Assembly (NCBI RefSeq): GCF_036669915.1
Contig: NC_089312.1
Span: 17,080,317-17,144,316, forward strand
From: Pocillopora verrucosa
Taxonomy: Eukaryota; Cnidaria; Anthozoa; Scleractinia; Pocilloporidae
Direction of reading: 5' to 3'
DNA: 64,000 nucleotides
The notes beneath the pieces were generated by a model, which was not told the origin of the DNA, did not search any database, and was given only the letters and a program-made list of their open reading frames with translations. Every line of letters begins with the position of its first letter. The first letter of the stretch is position 1. Shown piece after piece: positions 51,901-64,000 of this stretch. A program made the position numbers and the translations under genes.

Positions 51901-54900
51901 TATTAGGCTTTTAATAGCTAGAGTAAGGACGAGAATTCAAGAACGGACATTAACTCTCAGCCCGAAGAGAAAACTCTAAAACAGAAACATATAGAGCTGA
52001 GCCGAACAATAACGAGTAGAAAGCACAAAATACTTCTTATAAGGTACCAGCGTGAATTTTAATAGCTACTTCTCCACGCGTTCTGCTAACGGTATCTATT
52101 TGATAAATCTGCCGTGCACCTTCTAAATAAATGCATCCTCTGCTTCTGTAGTTGAACAGTGCTGGCATTTGTGTTGTCATTTCCGGCTTGCAAGGAATGC
52201 TCTTTCAATCAGTGAACTGAACGATAATCGTGGTGTCTATATCTCGGTTTCTATGGAATAGACTTATTTCATAGATGTGCCCAAAGAGTTTGGGGCGTTT
52301 TGAGTTCTTATTCAAGGATCCACTGAGTTCATGAGTGTTGCCAAGTTATTATTGAATGCTTGTCATGAAGAAAAACGATTTCGGGAAAAAAGTGATCGCA
52401 TCTATAGACGACGTTGTGGTTGCAGAAAGTAAAGTTTCAAATTCCCCGTTTTCCGGTCGCCTGCTTTGTGGAATGGTACTCCACGCAGGATGGGAGGTCA
52501 AGTAGCTTCGTTCCACGACGCCCTTCGGCAGGCAAAGTGTTTTTACTCAAATTTACGAAAATCTAGAGTAAATCTAATTGTTAAAACGCTTTTCTTAGGC
52601 GGAGTTAACGCCACTTTTTGACGGTGACTGCTGAACAAGCTATACATGATTCTTTATGGATGCAAGCCTAGAATACCCTTCACTTTCCTTTTTAACATAC
52701 TCTGAGCATGGCCATATGTGTTGTCCCTAAGTACAACACTTTCAAGAAAGAAAGAAAGAAAGAAATGTCAAGGATAGTTGATCAGGAATGAAGTCAGCTG
52801 CACAAACTCTTCATTATGCATTTCCATTCTTATACAACCCCTTTATTCATGCTAGCGGCAATTTTTTTAGTGAGGTGATTAGAGTCAGCTCTGAGAACCA
52901 CCTGTTTTAATCGTGCGTATCACACTTGAAACCAGGGGTAACATTCGTATAATCCAAAAGATAATTTATAAGACTTGTACAACCCTTTCCTATGCATTAT
53001 TTCCTATGTTTTTATGAATAACTGGATCAGAAGTACAACCACACAAATACGAAATACGAAACGCTGCCGGTGGTTTCAATTAGAACGTTAAGTCTCAATT
53101 ATTCTTTCTTTTCTTTTGCTTCCCATAAAAAAATGCAATTGCCCTGAACCTTCCGATTTACGATCACAGTTGAAGAGCACACGAACAAAATGGGTCAAAC
53201 GTCTTTAAATGTCATGATAGAGAATAGCTTTTTTATCGATGTATACTTGTGAGATAATATTATTTAAATTTAAGAATAGAATCATTAATCGAATTCCACG
53301 ATCTCTTTCAACGATAATCATACTCATTCATATGGTCGAGACCGTGTTATAGTTTAACGTGCTGATAACCAGTTGAGACCTGCAACCTTTCAGATTTGCT
53401 AACTTTTTTCCCTTTTCAAAATCTCTAACTTAAACAAAAAGCATCGTTTGCTTTTGTGATTGAAGTGTCATAAATGGCAACACTTGAATTGTCCTGAATA
53501 CAGCATACAGACATAATCCTGTTCGGCCGCCACTGAATTCAGCTACACCGTACTTGAAATTTCAGAAAATGTTATCACCTTAACTTCAGCCTAGGTTAAG
53601 TTTTCAATACTCTAAAACTTTGGCCACTTTGAGCTTCGATGTTCTGAGACAATGAAGACTAAAGCATCCTTGGAGGCTGTCAGGTGATACAACGGATTAA
53701 TTTAATTCAATTCCCAGAGGTTCCAACTCAGTAGTCATCTTTCCATTCAAGTTGCCCGGACGACGGTCTGATCCTTTACTTTCACAATATAGGGAATTCA
53801 ACAATTCGCGACTTTCGTAAGTCGATGGAATGTTTCAGCAAGCAAACGAAAAGGTGACGAAATATTACGAAACGATATCGATCAAAATAACGTCATACTG
53901 TAGTACACTCTTAAGCCAAAAGTTGATTCACGGATCATCAATGTAAACAGAAAACTTAGTTTGAAGTGAGTGTTAACAACCAAAGAAAACAAATATTATC
54001 TGTAAATAACATAAAACTTGTATTGCTATGGCTTCAATACAATCATGAAATGCTTCTTTAGAAACAAGCTGACACGAATCGAAGAAGCAAACGTGACCGT
54101 AAGCCCAAACTGCTTCGTGACCGTAAAGTAATTTCATTCAGTCAGAAATTACGCTCGTGCTGACACGACGCCACCAACGGATTGCAAAACACTTTGGTAA
54201 ATGCGTGACTTAAGAATGCTACGTTTGTGGGTGTGTCAGTGCTCAGACGTGTAAGGGTAAAGTTCACGTTTACTCAGTTACAGTAGTTATGTTGCGCAAT
54301 GTTGTTCAGTCACGTCATTCGCTAGTCGTTTCTAGAATAATCTGGACACGCATGAGAGAGCTTGCGGACACGCACCTCTCACGCGTGCAAAGGAAGTTTT
54401 GATCACAAAAACAGGCGGTTTGCCTCTCGATTTCCTTCTTTGAGTTATTTATTTTGCCAAAGAAACGTTACGACTCGCAATGATTAATTCCTGCGTTCTT
54501 TCTAATGTATTCTCTCCTTTTCTTACATATATATATCTAGCAATAAGAAAACAGAACGCTTTAAAAAAGAACAATTGTCTGCCTTTCATGTATATTTATA
54601 GTTAATTTTTGTCTGAAAATGCGACTGAGCTATATTTACCTCTAAGAAATGTCTTCCAAAAATCATTCCTTTTCTAGTTTCCTTCAAAATGTGTATAAAT
54701 TACATTATAAGCTAAAACACAAGAGATGTGTTAATCATAGCACTCTCGTTTTTCCTTCCTCTTTTTCAGGGGTGCATAAAAGTTATTTTAACCAATATGG
54801 TAATAGAATACACGGTCTCCTGCCGGAAAGGAATCTCGGGATTTCTTAGCCACAATGATTTTTTTTTAAAATAAGTAATAATGAGAAAAGCTAAACTGCT

Positions 54901-56580
54901 TCTCGACAACCATCTTGACAAATCAAGACAGATACTTAAGTGTGAAGTAAGGTAAAAGGTTTTACCTAAAAAAAAAAAGACTAAAAACTGTTTTGCTGGA
55001 ACATGAAATCTTTATCACTTTCTTGAACTCTCTAATGGGAAAAACTCAGACAAAACCAATTTAATATTTAAATGTAAATTCATTTTCAGAACGAAGATGG
55101 TGGCAAAAATGACAAAAATAATACGAACGTTTTCTTTATGTTCCGCGCACAGTTCAAGATCTAGAGGACGTTTTTTTTTAATCCGACTCAAGTTATGAAC
55201 GAATATTCTACCGAAAACTTTTGACGTACGGGCTCGGCACTGGTTCCGGAAAAAACGAAAAAAATACAATATGAATGATAACTGCTACAATTGAATCACT
55301 CTCGTTAGCATCAAAGGAAAAACTTTAAAGCAAACTGCTGTTTTTTTTTTCGGGATGCAAACGACAAACTGGAAAGTAGACTTTAACCTTCCTGATTGGA
55401 AAATGACAAGGAAAACAAGTAAATGTGACAAAAAAACCTCGATCTCGGCAATATGTATCGTTGCAAATTTCGCTTTTTCTAGAGTCGTTTGCGTTGATAA
55501 GCCGCCACCCCGAAAGCGGCGGATCTCCAAAAACCTGATAACAATAAACTCAAAAACATCCTTCATATCGTTCCAGAATTTGAATTGCAAATTCAGTCTC
55601 CCTTTCACTGAGGTGGCAAAATCAACACATTTTTGAACGACATAACACGATTCCCCATAGCTACCGCGCTTCTTTTAAGTAACATCTCAAATCCTCGAGC
55701 TCTCTTCAAATTAGCCGTATAAAGCAAAATGCCAAAACCGTGAAGTTTTCAAATGCGATGTCATCAGTCCCTGTTTCATCCGCTTTTGCTTCGCTTCCAA
55801 ATTCTATGAATAAGTAATAGGTGTCAAGTTAATGATATCTGTGTTTTTCACCTGCTCCAACGGGTGAAATGGGGATTCGCAGCAAGCATTTGACGTCAGC
55901 CAACGTAATTCGCGAGCTATTTTTATCACGAAACCCAAGCAAAAACTAATGCACCTGCTCCTGTTATTCAGCCTTCGGCAAATCATTCTTTTTTTGTCAT
56001 GGACACCCACGGCAGCACTAATTGGTGTCCGTTTATAGAAATGGTTTATTTTTAACAAAAATATTTTGGAGACTTCCCAATTTAGAAACTGGGAAAAGGT
56101 AGTAATAGTGATAATAAAAACGAAAAACATGTTTTTTTCATAAAGGCTTAATGCGCAGCAAACTCTCTAGAAAAAGAAAATTTAAGTAAAACTATATATA
56201 AAAAAAATCCTTTTTTCGACGGCAGATTGTACAATGTTTTATTTAACAGAAAAATCTTCCCAATCTTAAGTGGTTTATTTTACATTTTTCTTTAAATAAG
56301 ATAACCCAGTAACAAGTGATAAATTTTTAACGATGGGTTTTTTCGCAAATAAATTATGAGGCACGTTCGAGGAAGCCGAATTTTGAAGTACGGGCACAAG
56401 ACCATTCAAAAATTGAGCAATATTTAAAGTTGGTAACCTAACCCTCAAAATATTTGCATGAATTTGTCTAGATAATTCGTTTCTTGTCACGGACGACTGA
56501 CTAAGGGCCCAACAGCGAATGAACGTCATAGAGTAAACAATAATTGAACAATTGTACAATATAAACTAGGGTGACAACCG
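36963..56580. other. Gene-poor spacer of almost 20 kb
   Basis: Includes the tropomyosin 5' region, then about 18 kb with no coding sequence that I can support. Open frames such as 41145-41381, 42322-42669 (-), 44421-44696 and 55285-55608 (-) are short, lack domains and are not joined by splice sites in frame. Low-complexity spots are the (AC)n at 37733-37747 and a run of 15 G at 38646-38660. A 10-bp-arm hairpin lies at 45352-45390. Confidence 0.5.
37461..37606. mobile_element. Short MITE with long imperfect terminal inverted repeats
   Basis: The left end GACCCAGTTGTTCAAAAAGT and the right end reading inward as GGCCCTGGTTGTTCAAAGGT are inverted copies, followed on both sides by ATAATGCTATC. 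The interior repeats GGATA and CTATCCA motifs. No coding capacity. Confidence 0.7.
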
Positions 56581-56926
56581 ATGACGCGTATGCAAATTAT
56601 CAACTAGCATTTCCGTAACGCCAGAAACGAAAACTCTCGACTCCATTCGCTTTGTCGCCTAGCAATTCTATGTTTTTCGATGAAAGAGGATTCTTAGTGG
56701 AGAATTAAAGTCATTTGTTTCAAATTCCGGGCGAAACGAAAATGTGCCGAGAGTCATTTTTCGATCAAACCGCTTGACGATACCGGTTATTGATAAACAA
56801 TACACATTTACGCAATATCTATCTACGTCAAAGCATGACGCACATCGGCTAAAATTAGCACCGAGTTCATTGGCTGCCTGACATTATTGGAAAATTCTCG
56901 CACGTCACGACATTTACAAACGAACA
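56581..56926 (+). promoter_or_regulatory. Probable EGR proximal promoter region
   Basis: Directly upstream of the EGR transcript. By eye it holds an octamer ATGCAAAT (56590-56597), an ETS-like TTCCGG near 56727, several CRE half-sites (TGACG or CGTCA near 56827, 56838 and 56902) and a serum-response-like ACATTATTGG near 56881, one mismatch from CC(A/T)6GG. CRE, ETS and SRF sites drive EGR genes in vertebrates; their use here is inference. No TATA box is clear. Confidence 0.4.
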
Positions 56927-57127
56927 ATGAATTTTAGATTTAAGGAGTCGCCCACTCGGTTCGTACACAGAATCGTCGAGCTCTACGAAGCGAAGGAGGT
57001 AAATCCGACGGAACGCAAACGACCCCGAAGTTCTAAGCCGAGTCGCAGTTATTGCTGGCCAATAACTCGACCTATACCTATACTGTTGATCAGTTTAAAC
57101 GACAAAAAACTACTTCAAGTTATTTAA
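56927..57127 (+). other. Upstream ORF in the presumed EGR 5' leader
   Basis: A 66-codon open frame from ATG to TAA ending 37 bases before the EGR start, with no domain. If the transcript begins upstream of 56927, ribosomes would meet this ATG first. Near 56949 the leader also carries CGCCCACTC, one base off the EGR binding site CGCCCACGC. Confidence 0.35.
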
Positions 57128-57164
57128 CCCAACCGTTTGGAGAACCAAGTATTTGTAATTTATC

Positions 57165-58951
<1,787 letters not shown>

Positions 58952-59099
58952 AGTATTTGCCACAAACATTTGACAGTGCAGGCACTGTTTCAACACTACA
59001 GTTTTAAGAACATTACGGTTTTGAAGAACTCTTATTATGATAAGTGCCTTATGTTTTGAGGAACATTTGTGTATATTATTTCAAGGAAGAATTTTAAAG

Positions 59100-59786
59100 G
59101 AAGGCTGGTCCTTTGTACAGATTTTCATTATGCAGGTTTTGCAAGGTACTGGAAGTGCCATAATAATGCTTAATGTAAGGTATTTTTTCAGTTATGGAGT
59201 TTTATGTTAGCATACAGCTGGTCTCTGTATTTCTTTGAGCTAACATAACCTTCATGAAAACAGTGATCTGTTTCGCTAATTGGTGTTATTGTTTATCAAG
59301 ACAAAGTGCCCCATGGCACTCTTCACATGCAAATCTAGTTGTATTTATAAGTTGAGAAAATTCAGAATTAGGCTGGTCCTAATGTACATAGTTTTATGTG
59401 CAGATCATTCTAGACACTTAGTGTCTTACTAGGCCTATTTTTCATACAAATATGAAATAGAAACAAAAAATACAGCTGGTTTCTGTATACAATTTAACGT
59501 AAGATATTTTGTGTAAAGAAGTTAAGTATTGCCAAATTGTTCTCCTTGGTACAGTAGATATAATTATACATAATTTTTTTCATAACTAGAAATCAAATTT
59601 ACAAGAATTCATAGCTTTTTTTGATATTCATGAGTACTCACATACGGGTTTAACCCAGTTGTATAAACATTTATAGATGTTGACTGTTTATCAAGGAGAA
59701 TGATTTTTTTCAAAATGTCAGAGATTATAACAAACTAAGTAAAAGTCAAGCTGGTCATTGACTCGATAAACACAGTGCTGGTCACT
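59100..59786 (+). promoter_or_regulatory. Array of seven CTGG-loop hairpins in the EGR 3'UTR (Smaug-recognition-like)
   Basis: Every hairpin puts CTGG at the 5' side of its loop. (1) 59100-59114: GAAGG stem (one G-T pair), loop CTGGT. (2) 59145-59159: GGTA stem (one G-T pair), loop CTGGAAG. (3) 59212-59230: ATACAG/CTGTAT, loop CTGGTCT. (4) 59367-59383: ATTAGG/CCTAAT, loop CTGGT. (5) 59470-59488: ATACAG/CTGTAT, loop CTGGTTT. (6) 59745-59762: GTCAAG stem with a bulged A, loop CTGGT. (7) 59774-59786: AGTG/CACT, loop CTGGT. Stems differ in sequence while the loop stays constant, the pattern expected of selected RNA hairpins. SAM-domain proteins Smaug/SAMD4/Vts1 are known to bind loops CNGGN0-3 and recruit deadenylation; their role here is inference. 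Confidence 0.7.
59383..59390 (+). promoter_or_regulatory. Pumilio-type element in the EGR 3'UTR
   Basis: TGTACATA is a perfect match to the PUF consensus TGTANATA. Its first T closes the stem of hairpin 4 (59367-59383), so the two sites abut. A weaker relative, TGTATATT, is at 59070-59077. Confidence 0.5.
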
Positions 59787-59799
59787 TAAAGATAATAAC

Positions 59800-59805
59800 A
59801 ATAAA
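59800..59805 (+). terminator. Probable EGR poly(A) signal
   Basis: AATAAA about 850 bases past the EGR stop, just after the last hairpin, followed by T-rich sequence. Confidence 0.55.
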
Positions 59806-61722
59806 AGTTGAAAAGATTTGAAGAATTTTACAGTCTGTTTGATGTCCATTTATAAACATTTAAGGGGTCTCAACACAGACCCTATCCTCCCTATCCTCCA
59901 GCCCAAATTGTATATATCCTACACCTTCCTACAGAGCTGCTGACTAATCTCTACAGGATTTTTCCTGTATGTTAGTTCCAAAAACTTAAGGGATAATAGT
60001 GCACCATTCTCCTCAATCTGTTTTCACTTGTAATCTTTGACCTGACCTTAATCCCTAGCTCCACTTTCAAAACAACAAATAGACTGCATTAAGTCTATTA
60101 TTGAATTTATGGTTAACAGCTTAACATGATGAAAAATGGAGCAAGAAAGACATCTCGCAAATCTTGCATACCTATCCCAATGAAGTGCTATCTTCTGAAA
60201 AGTTTTATTTTCAAGGTTAGGAGAAATATCTAATGCTTTGAGTTGTGCACCTTTGGTTCATTTAGTTTTCATCACTGTTGTAGGTTATAGTTGATCTATA
60301 AATTAAATGTAAAGGCTGAACAAATGGCACCATGGCTTGGTTGAGCAGAATGCCCAGATACTGTGTGTATATTTGGGAAGTGGGGGAAAATATGTAATTC
60401 TTGGATCAACTTCATTTGCCTTGACATGCTTGTAAAAAAAGTACCTTGAGGAAACTAATCAAACAAGATTTCAACTCTAAAGAGACTATTCCTTATTGAA
60501 AAACTTTGAAATTGCCCTTGTATTGATGACTTATTTTTTTCATGACACAATTTTGGCAAAAACACGATTAAGCTGATGCTAGTATATTTCCCTGCTAAAA
60601 TAAGGTAAGTTTGTGTGTGCATTTCATAGTAATTTGGAATATCTCAACCTCTAACTTGTGTTTCTGTTCAAATGCAAAGTTGTTTAGTATATTCCACATA
60701 GGTGAATAGTGATTAGCAAGCACATGTACAAATCAACTCTGAGCAGTTGAAGAGACAAAATCCCGTCTCAACAATTCGATTTCCAACCATTTTACAGTAT
60801 ATTGACAGAAATAAACTAATTGTTTTGGTTTCTGTGGGGTATATCCTAAAACAATCATTCTCTTCAGTGTTGGTGAAAGTGGTGGTTAATTACCTCGATG
60901 CTTTGTGGCTCCGTAAATATCCACTATTATTCACCTCCACTTCGGTGAATAAAAGTTAAAAAGCACCTGGTTGTAACAAAGAGTATTTCATACCCAGTCC
61001 ACATATCCATTTTTCTTTACATGCACCATCCTTTTTAATCCCCATTTTGCAGCTTGGATTTAGTAGTACATTAAAGGATATGGTACATTAGGAATAAAAC
61101 GATATAGGCACTTACCATTTCCGGAAACAGACATAATATGTAGCTTTGAAGAAGTTTCTTTTCACTCAGCTAGAGAACCATTGAAGGCAAAATGGAAATT
61201 ATGAAAAACAGAAATTATGTAATTGTGAAACAAGCTGTTAACCTGTGACGGTTTTTAGGAAACTTCAAAGAAAAGTGATGGCTCTGAAAGTGATAAGAAA
61301 TGAAAATAACAATAAGTAAACTTAAAGACAGATTGTAAGAAGGATAGAGAACATTAGAGATACTATGCTGGCCGGGAAGATCACCATTTAAAGAGATGTC
61401 TGCAAAAGGTGTCTTCCATCTTCCGTTTGAAACTCCTCATCAGAGAACACAGCTTATGACTCACTCTTTTTGAAGTGATCGGGTCCATACTGTCCTGATC
61501 TTCACCTGATATCGCATAAAAATGGAAATTCAGTTCCTTTCTTTACCAAAGAGTCCAAATTTTCATCAGACTTTACAGCTCTTGGAATACGCGTCAAAAG
61601 AGCCGCACACTTGTCATCGCGCCGTCGCGACTCGTTTTCGAACCAGCCAATTACATCGCAGAATTTATAAAAAAATTGCCGCCAAATTAAACACCTGATA
61701 AGCTTCGTGTTTATTATTACCC
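59806..61722. other. Spacer between EGR and RNF103
   Basis: No gene is supported. The short frame 60747-60959 has no domain. The last 200 bases are less AT-rich and likely contain the RNF103 promoter and leader. Confidence 0.55.
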
Positions 61723-63645
61723 ATGGTCGCCATGTTGGCCAAGCTGTTCGTAGTGTTGTTGAGCTATCTCCTTCTGGTGTTTCTTGCCGCTCGAATCTTC
61801 GAAATTTCATCGACATGGCTGAAAGCTGGTTGTCTGGCTAGTCAGCTGTTGAGTCCGTTCGCTCTGAGTGTTAAAAAACTAAAAGCGATTTTGGAAGAAA
61901 GGGGCGTTAGTTACACGGGTTTGGTGGAGAAGAAAGAGCTTGCTGAATTAGTCGAGGCTTGCGGAGCGGTGACAGGGGCCGAAAGCTGCTCTATTAGCAC
62001 CGAAAGTTCTGGAGAAGACGAAGAGAAAAGTAACGAGCTGCAATTTACTGGAGCATCTCACTTCTTTGAGGAAGTGGAAGATACCAAAGCCGGGACATGG
62101 TTGGTTGATGTCATACCTGAAGGTCACTCGTCCTTGCTCCGTAGGAAGCAATGGTTGGTCCTCAAACGGAAGATCGTTCGATTTGGTATTCGAATCGGAA
62201 CATTTAATTGTGGCAATGATCCGAGATTGTGCATTAAGTATGGCTGGAGGGAGCCGTCCCTCGCTATTTCTATGCCTCAGGGAAATCAACCGAAGGGTAA
62301 CGTCATTTTAAAAACATACGATTCAAAACCTTCGGTGGAACTGGTGTTCAGGTGGATTAGCAAAGAGCTGTCTTTGAAGATAGAAACATTTGACAGAGTA
62401 GAAGAATTTTCCAATACATTTAAAGAGAAAATAAAAGAAAATCCCGTCTATGTCGTATTATTCACGACATTACCAGAACCTCCTTTATACCTTGCTTCCC
62501 TTTCAGTTCAGTTTACGGGAAGAGTTCGATTTGGACACGTACGAGTATTCGATTGGACGACAAAAAAACATATCCTGAAAAACTACAACATCAAAAATTT
62601 CCCAAGGCTCATGATATTTACATCAGAGGGGAATTTGACGTACGGTTATAGAAAAGGAGAGTGGATAAGATATCATAACCTTGAACTATTCCTAAAAACA
62701 CTACATCCAGAAGTGAATGATGTATTTGTGACAGTGTTCCTGATGATAAATGTGAGCTGTTGTATGGCTTTATTCATAATAGATGGGGGCATACTGAAAA
62801 GATTAATTAACTTCATATGGCTCCTGATATTTTATAATACCAGCCTTATAATTCTTTGCCTTCCAGTCCTCTCAATATTGCAACTACCGTTACTGACTCC
62901 AGTTCTGGATTTTGTCCTGAAATACTCCAGATATGCTATGACATCAGATGCTGCAGCAATTATGAGAAATTACTTAGGTTTGGGATTACAACACAAGTGG
63001 TTAATGTTTGGGGGATATTTTTGCTATGGTATAATGATATGGTGGGTGCAGAAGAGAATTAGATGGTACTTTGGATTCGAGAGTGAAAGTGACAATGTAA
63101 CATCAATCACAGAATGGTTTACTCAAGATCTTCACTACTTTACAAATGTTGTACAGACATTTCCCACTTTGGGACAGTCACGAATAAACTACAGTGTTTC
63201 TGGTCTTGAGGATGGGTTTGAACTTCTTATTCGACGCCTTGCAGTCCCTGAACTGTGGCTCCGTCCCGTCATTCCTACTGAATATCTTAACAGCCTCCCA
63301 GTTTGGAGATTCTGTCATTCTCAGGTGAATCATTGCTCTGACAACAAACATAAGCAGTGCACAAGCAAGCACAATTCTTGTTGCAAAGAATCTGTAAAAC
63401 CACCTGGGATGTTGGTGGCACAAGACTGCTCAATATGTCTGGAGGATTTCAAAAGTGGTTGCATGTTACTTGGCCTCCCTTGTGGTCACTGTTACCATCA
63501 GAGGTGCATTGAAGAGTGGCTTTGTGGGGGGAATTCCAGTGGTCATTATTGTTGTCCTGTGTGTCGCTGGCCTGCTTTCAAGATAAAGCCTCCGGCATTA
63601 GGAGCAAACCCAATAAGAAGTCAAGCTCAAGAGACAAATGTTTGA
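61723..63645 (+). CDS. RNF103: RNF103-like ER membrane RING-H2 E3 ubiquitin ligase, single exon
   Basis: Predicted ubiquitin ligase of the ER membrane; human RNF103 (KF-1) takes part in ER-associated degradation. The 640 residues (human about 685) are collinear with it. There is a hydrophobic signal anchor at about 5-27, then LSVKKLKAILEERGVSYTGL with EKKELAELVEACG, a SAP-like part matching human LSFKKLKTILECRGLGYSGL. EDTKAGTWLV, RFGIRIGTFNC and FTGRVRFG follow in the luminal part, then LHPEVNDVFV leading into several membrane segments (about 334-356, 365-395, 427-443). LAVPELWLRPVIPTEYLNSLPVWRF is conserved. The C-terminal RING (about 569-613) has CSICLEDF, LPCGHCYHQRCIEEWL and CCPVCRWP, with all C3H2C3 ligands. 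A second Met at 61732 is an alternative start. The human Ser/acidic insert before the RING is shortened. There is no coding intron. Confidence 0.95.
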   Translation: MVAMLAKLFVVLLSYLLLVFLAARIFEISSTWLKAGCLASQLLSPFALSVKKLKAILEERGVSYTGLVEKKELAELVEACGAVTGAESCSISTESSGEDEEKSNELQFTGASHFFEEVEDTKAGTWLVDVIPEGHSSLLRRKQWLVLKRKIVRFGIRIGTFNCGNDPRLCIKYGWREPSLAISMPQGNQPKGNVILKTYDSKPSVELVFRWISKELSLKIETFDRVEEFSNTFKEKIKENPVYVVLFTTLPEPPLYLASLSVQFTGRVRFGHVRVFDWTTKKHILKNYNIKNFPRLMIFTSEGNLTYGYRKGEWIRYHNLELFLKTLHPEVNDVFVTVFLMINVSCCMALFIIDGGILKRLINFIWLLIFYNTSLIILCLPVLSILQLPLLTPVLDFVLKYSRYAMTSDAAAIMRNYLGLGLQHKWLMFGGYFCYGIMIWWVQKRIRWYFGFESESDNVTSITEWFTQDLHYFTNVVQTFPTLGQSRINYSVSGLEDGFELLIRRLAVPELWLRPVIPTEYLNSLPVWRFCHSQVNHCSDNKHKQCTSKHNSCCKESVKPPGMLVAQDCSICLEDFKSGCMLLGLPCGHCYHQRCIEEWLCGGNSSGHYCCPVCRWPAFKIKPPALGANPIRSQAQETNV

Positions 63646-64000
63646 GTATCCTAAGGCATTGTAAGACATGGCCACCGGTGCTTGAAGGAACAGTTTTTGA
63701 AAGCAGTATTTTTTTCTCTTTTTTAACCCTAAGGCCACACGGTCTTATGGTGAGTAAAATTTTCTTTTTAGTCATTTTCTTTCTGTTACAGCTATTTGCA
63801 AAAGTGTCTCAAAGTCTCTTAATTTTGGTGAGCTATTCAGGACTTCTGACTGATACGTAAGATTAAAAAATTGCATTTTTTTTTCCAATTTTAATTTTAA
63901 ATTAATAATGATGTAAATGTGTTGTGTATGCTTTGAAGCTTCAGTTTTTAAAAGTTATTTTACTCTTTAACTTCCTTTACAGCCTTACATATTTTTTTAA
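63646..64000 (+). other. RNF103 3'UTR and flank
   Basis: T-rich sequence after the RNF103 stop. No canonical AATAAA is visible before the window ends, so the transcript end may lie outside or use a variant signal. Confidence 0.4.

Noticed and set aside
59100..59786. EGR 3'UTR hairpins as Roquin CDE/ADE elements
   Set aside because: Roquin stem-loops have a purine-type triloop or U-rich hexaloop; these loops all begin CTGG, which fits the Smaug form better.
61502..61816. 104-codon minus-strand frame over the RNF103 start
   Set aside because: Overlaps the RNF103 N-terminal exon on the opposite strand with no domain; antisense shadow.

Overview
The window looks like anthozoan (most likely scleractinian coral) nuclear DNA. 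It is AT-rich and intron-rich, the genes are animal genes with no operon structure, and copies of short non-autonomous transposons are scattered through introns and spacers. The species assignment is inference from gene character and repeat style; no marker gene fixes it.

Layout. (1) 1-4920, +: the 3' part of a TP53BP1 (53BP1) homologue with tandem Tudor and C-terminal BRCT domains. (2) 7585-8592, -: an uninterrupted class A GPCR closest in motifs to melatonin receptors. (3) 10659-26007, -: Mediator subunit MED24, which I resolved into 29 phase-consistent exons coding for 966 residues (human about 989). (4) About 28860-32862, +: a decayed BTB-BACK-Kelch (KLHL) gene that kept introns but has stops and frame breaks. 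(5) 35960-36962, -: tropomyosin (241 aa, two coding exons). (6) About 37-56.9 kb: a spacer of nearly 20 kb with no gene I can support. (7) 57165-58951, +: an EGR immediate-early zinc-finger transcription factor with two coding exons. (8) 61723-63645, +: a single-exon RNF103-like ER membrane RING E3 ligase.

The genes are not an evident functional cluster. The most notable unexplained structure is in the EGR 3'UTR. Seven short hairpins between 59100 and 59786 all present a CTGG-starting loop (CTGGT, CTGGTCT, CTGGTTT or CTGGAAG), the form recognised by Smaug/SAMD4/Vts1 SAM-domain proteins (CNGG loops). A perfect Pumilio site abuts one of them. This suggests dense post-transcriptional control of an immediate-early mRNA.

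Mobile DNA: a TTAA-flanked, CCCTTT-ended MITE family (piggyBac type) has at least seven copies, several in MED24 introns. There is one hAT-type MITE with an 8-bp target duplication, other inverted-repeat elements, a roughly 43-bp minisatellite and a perfect 31-bp-arm palindrome.
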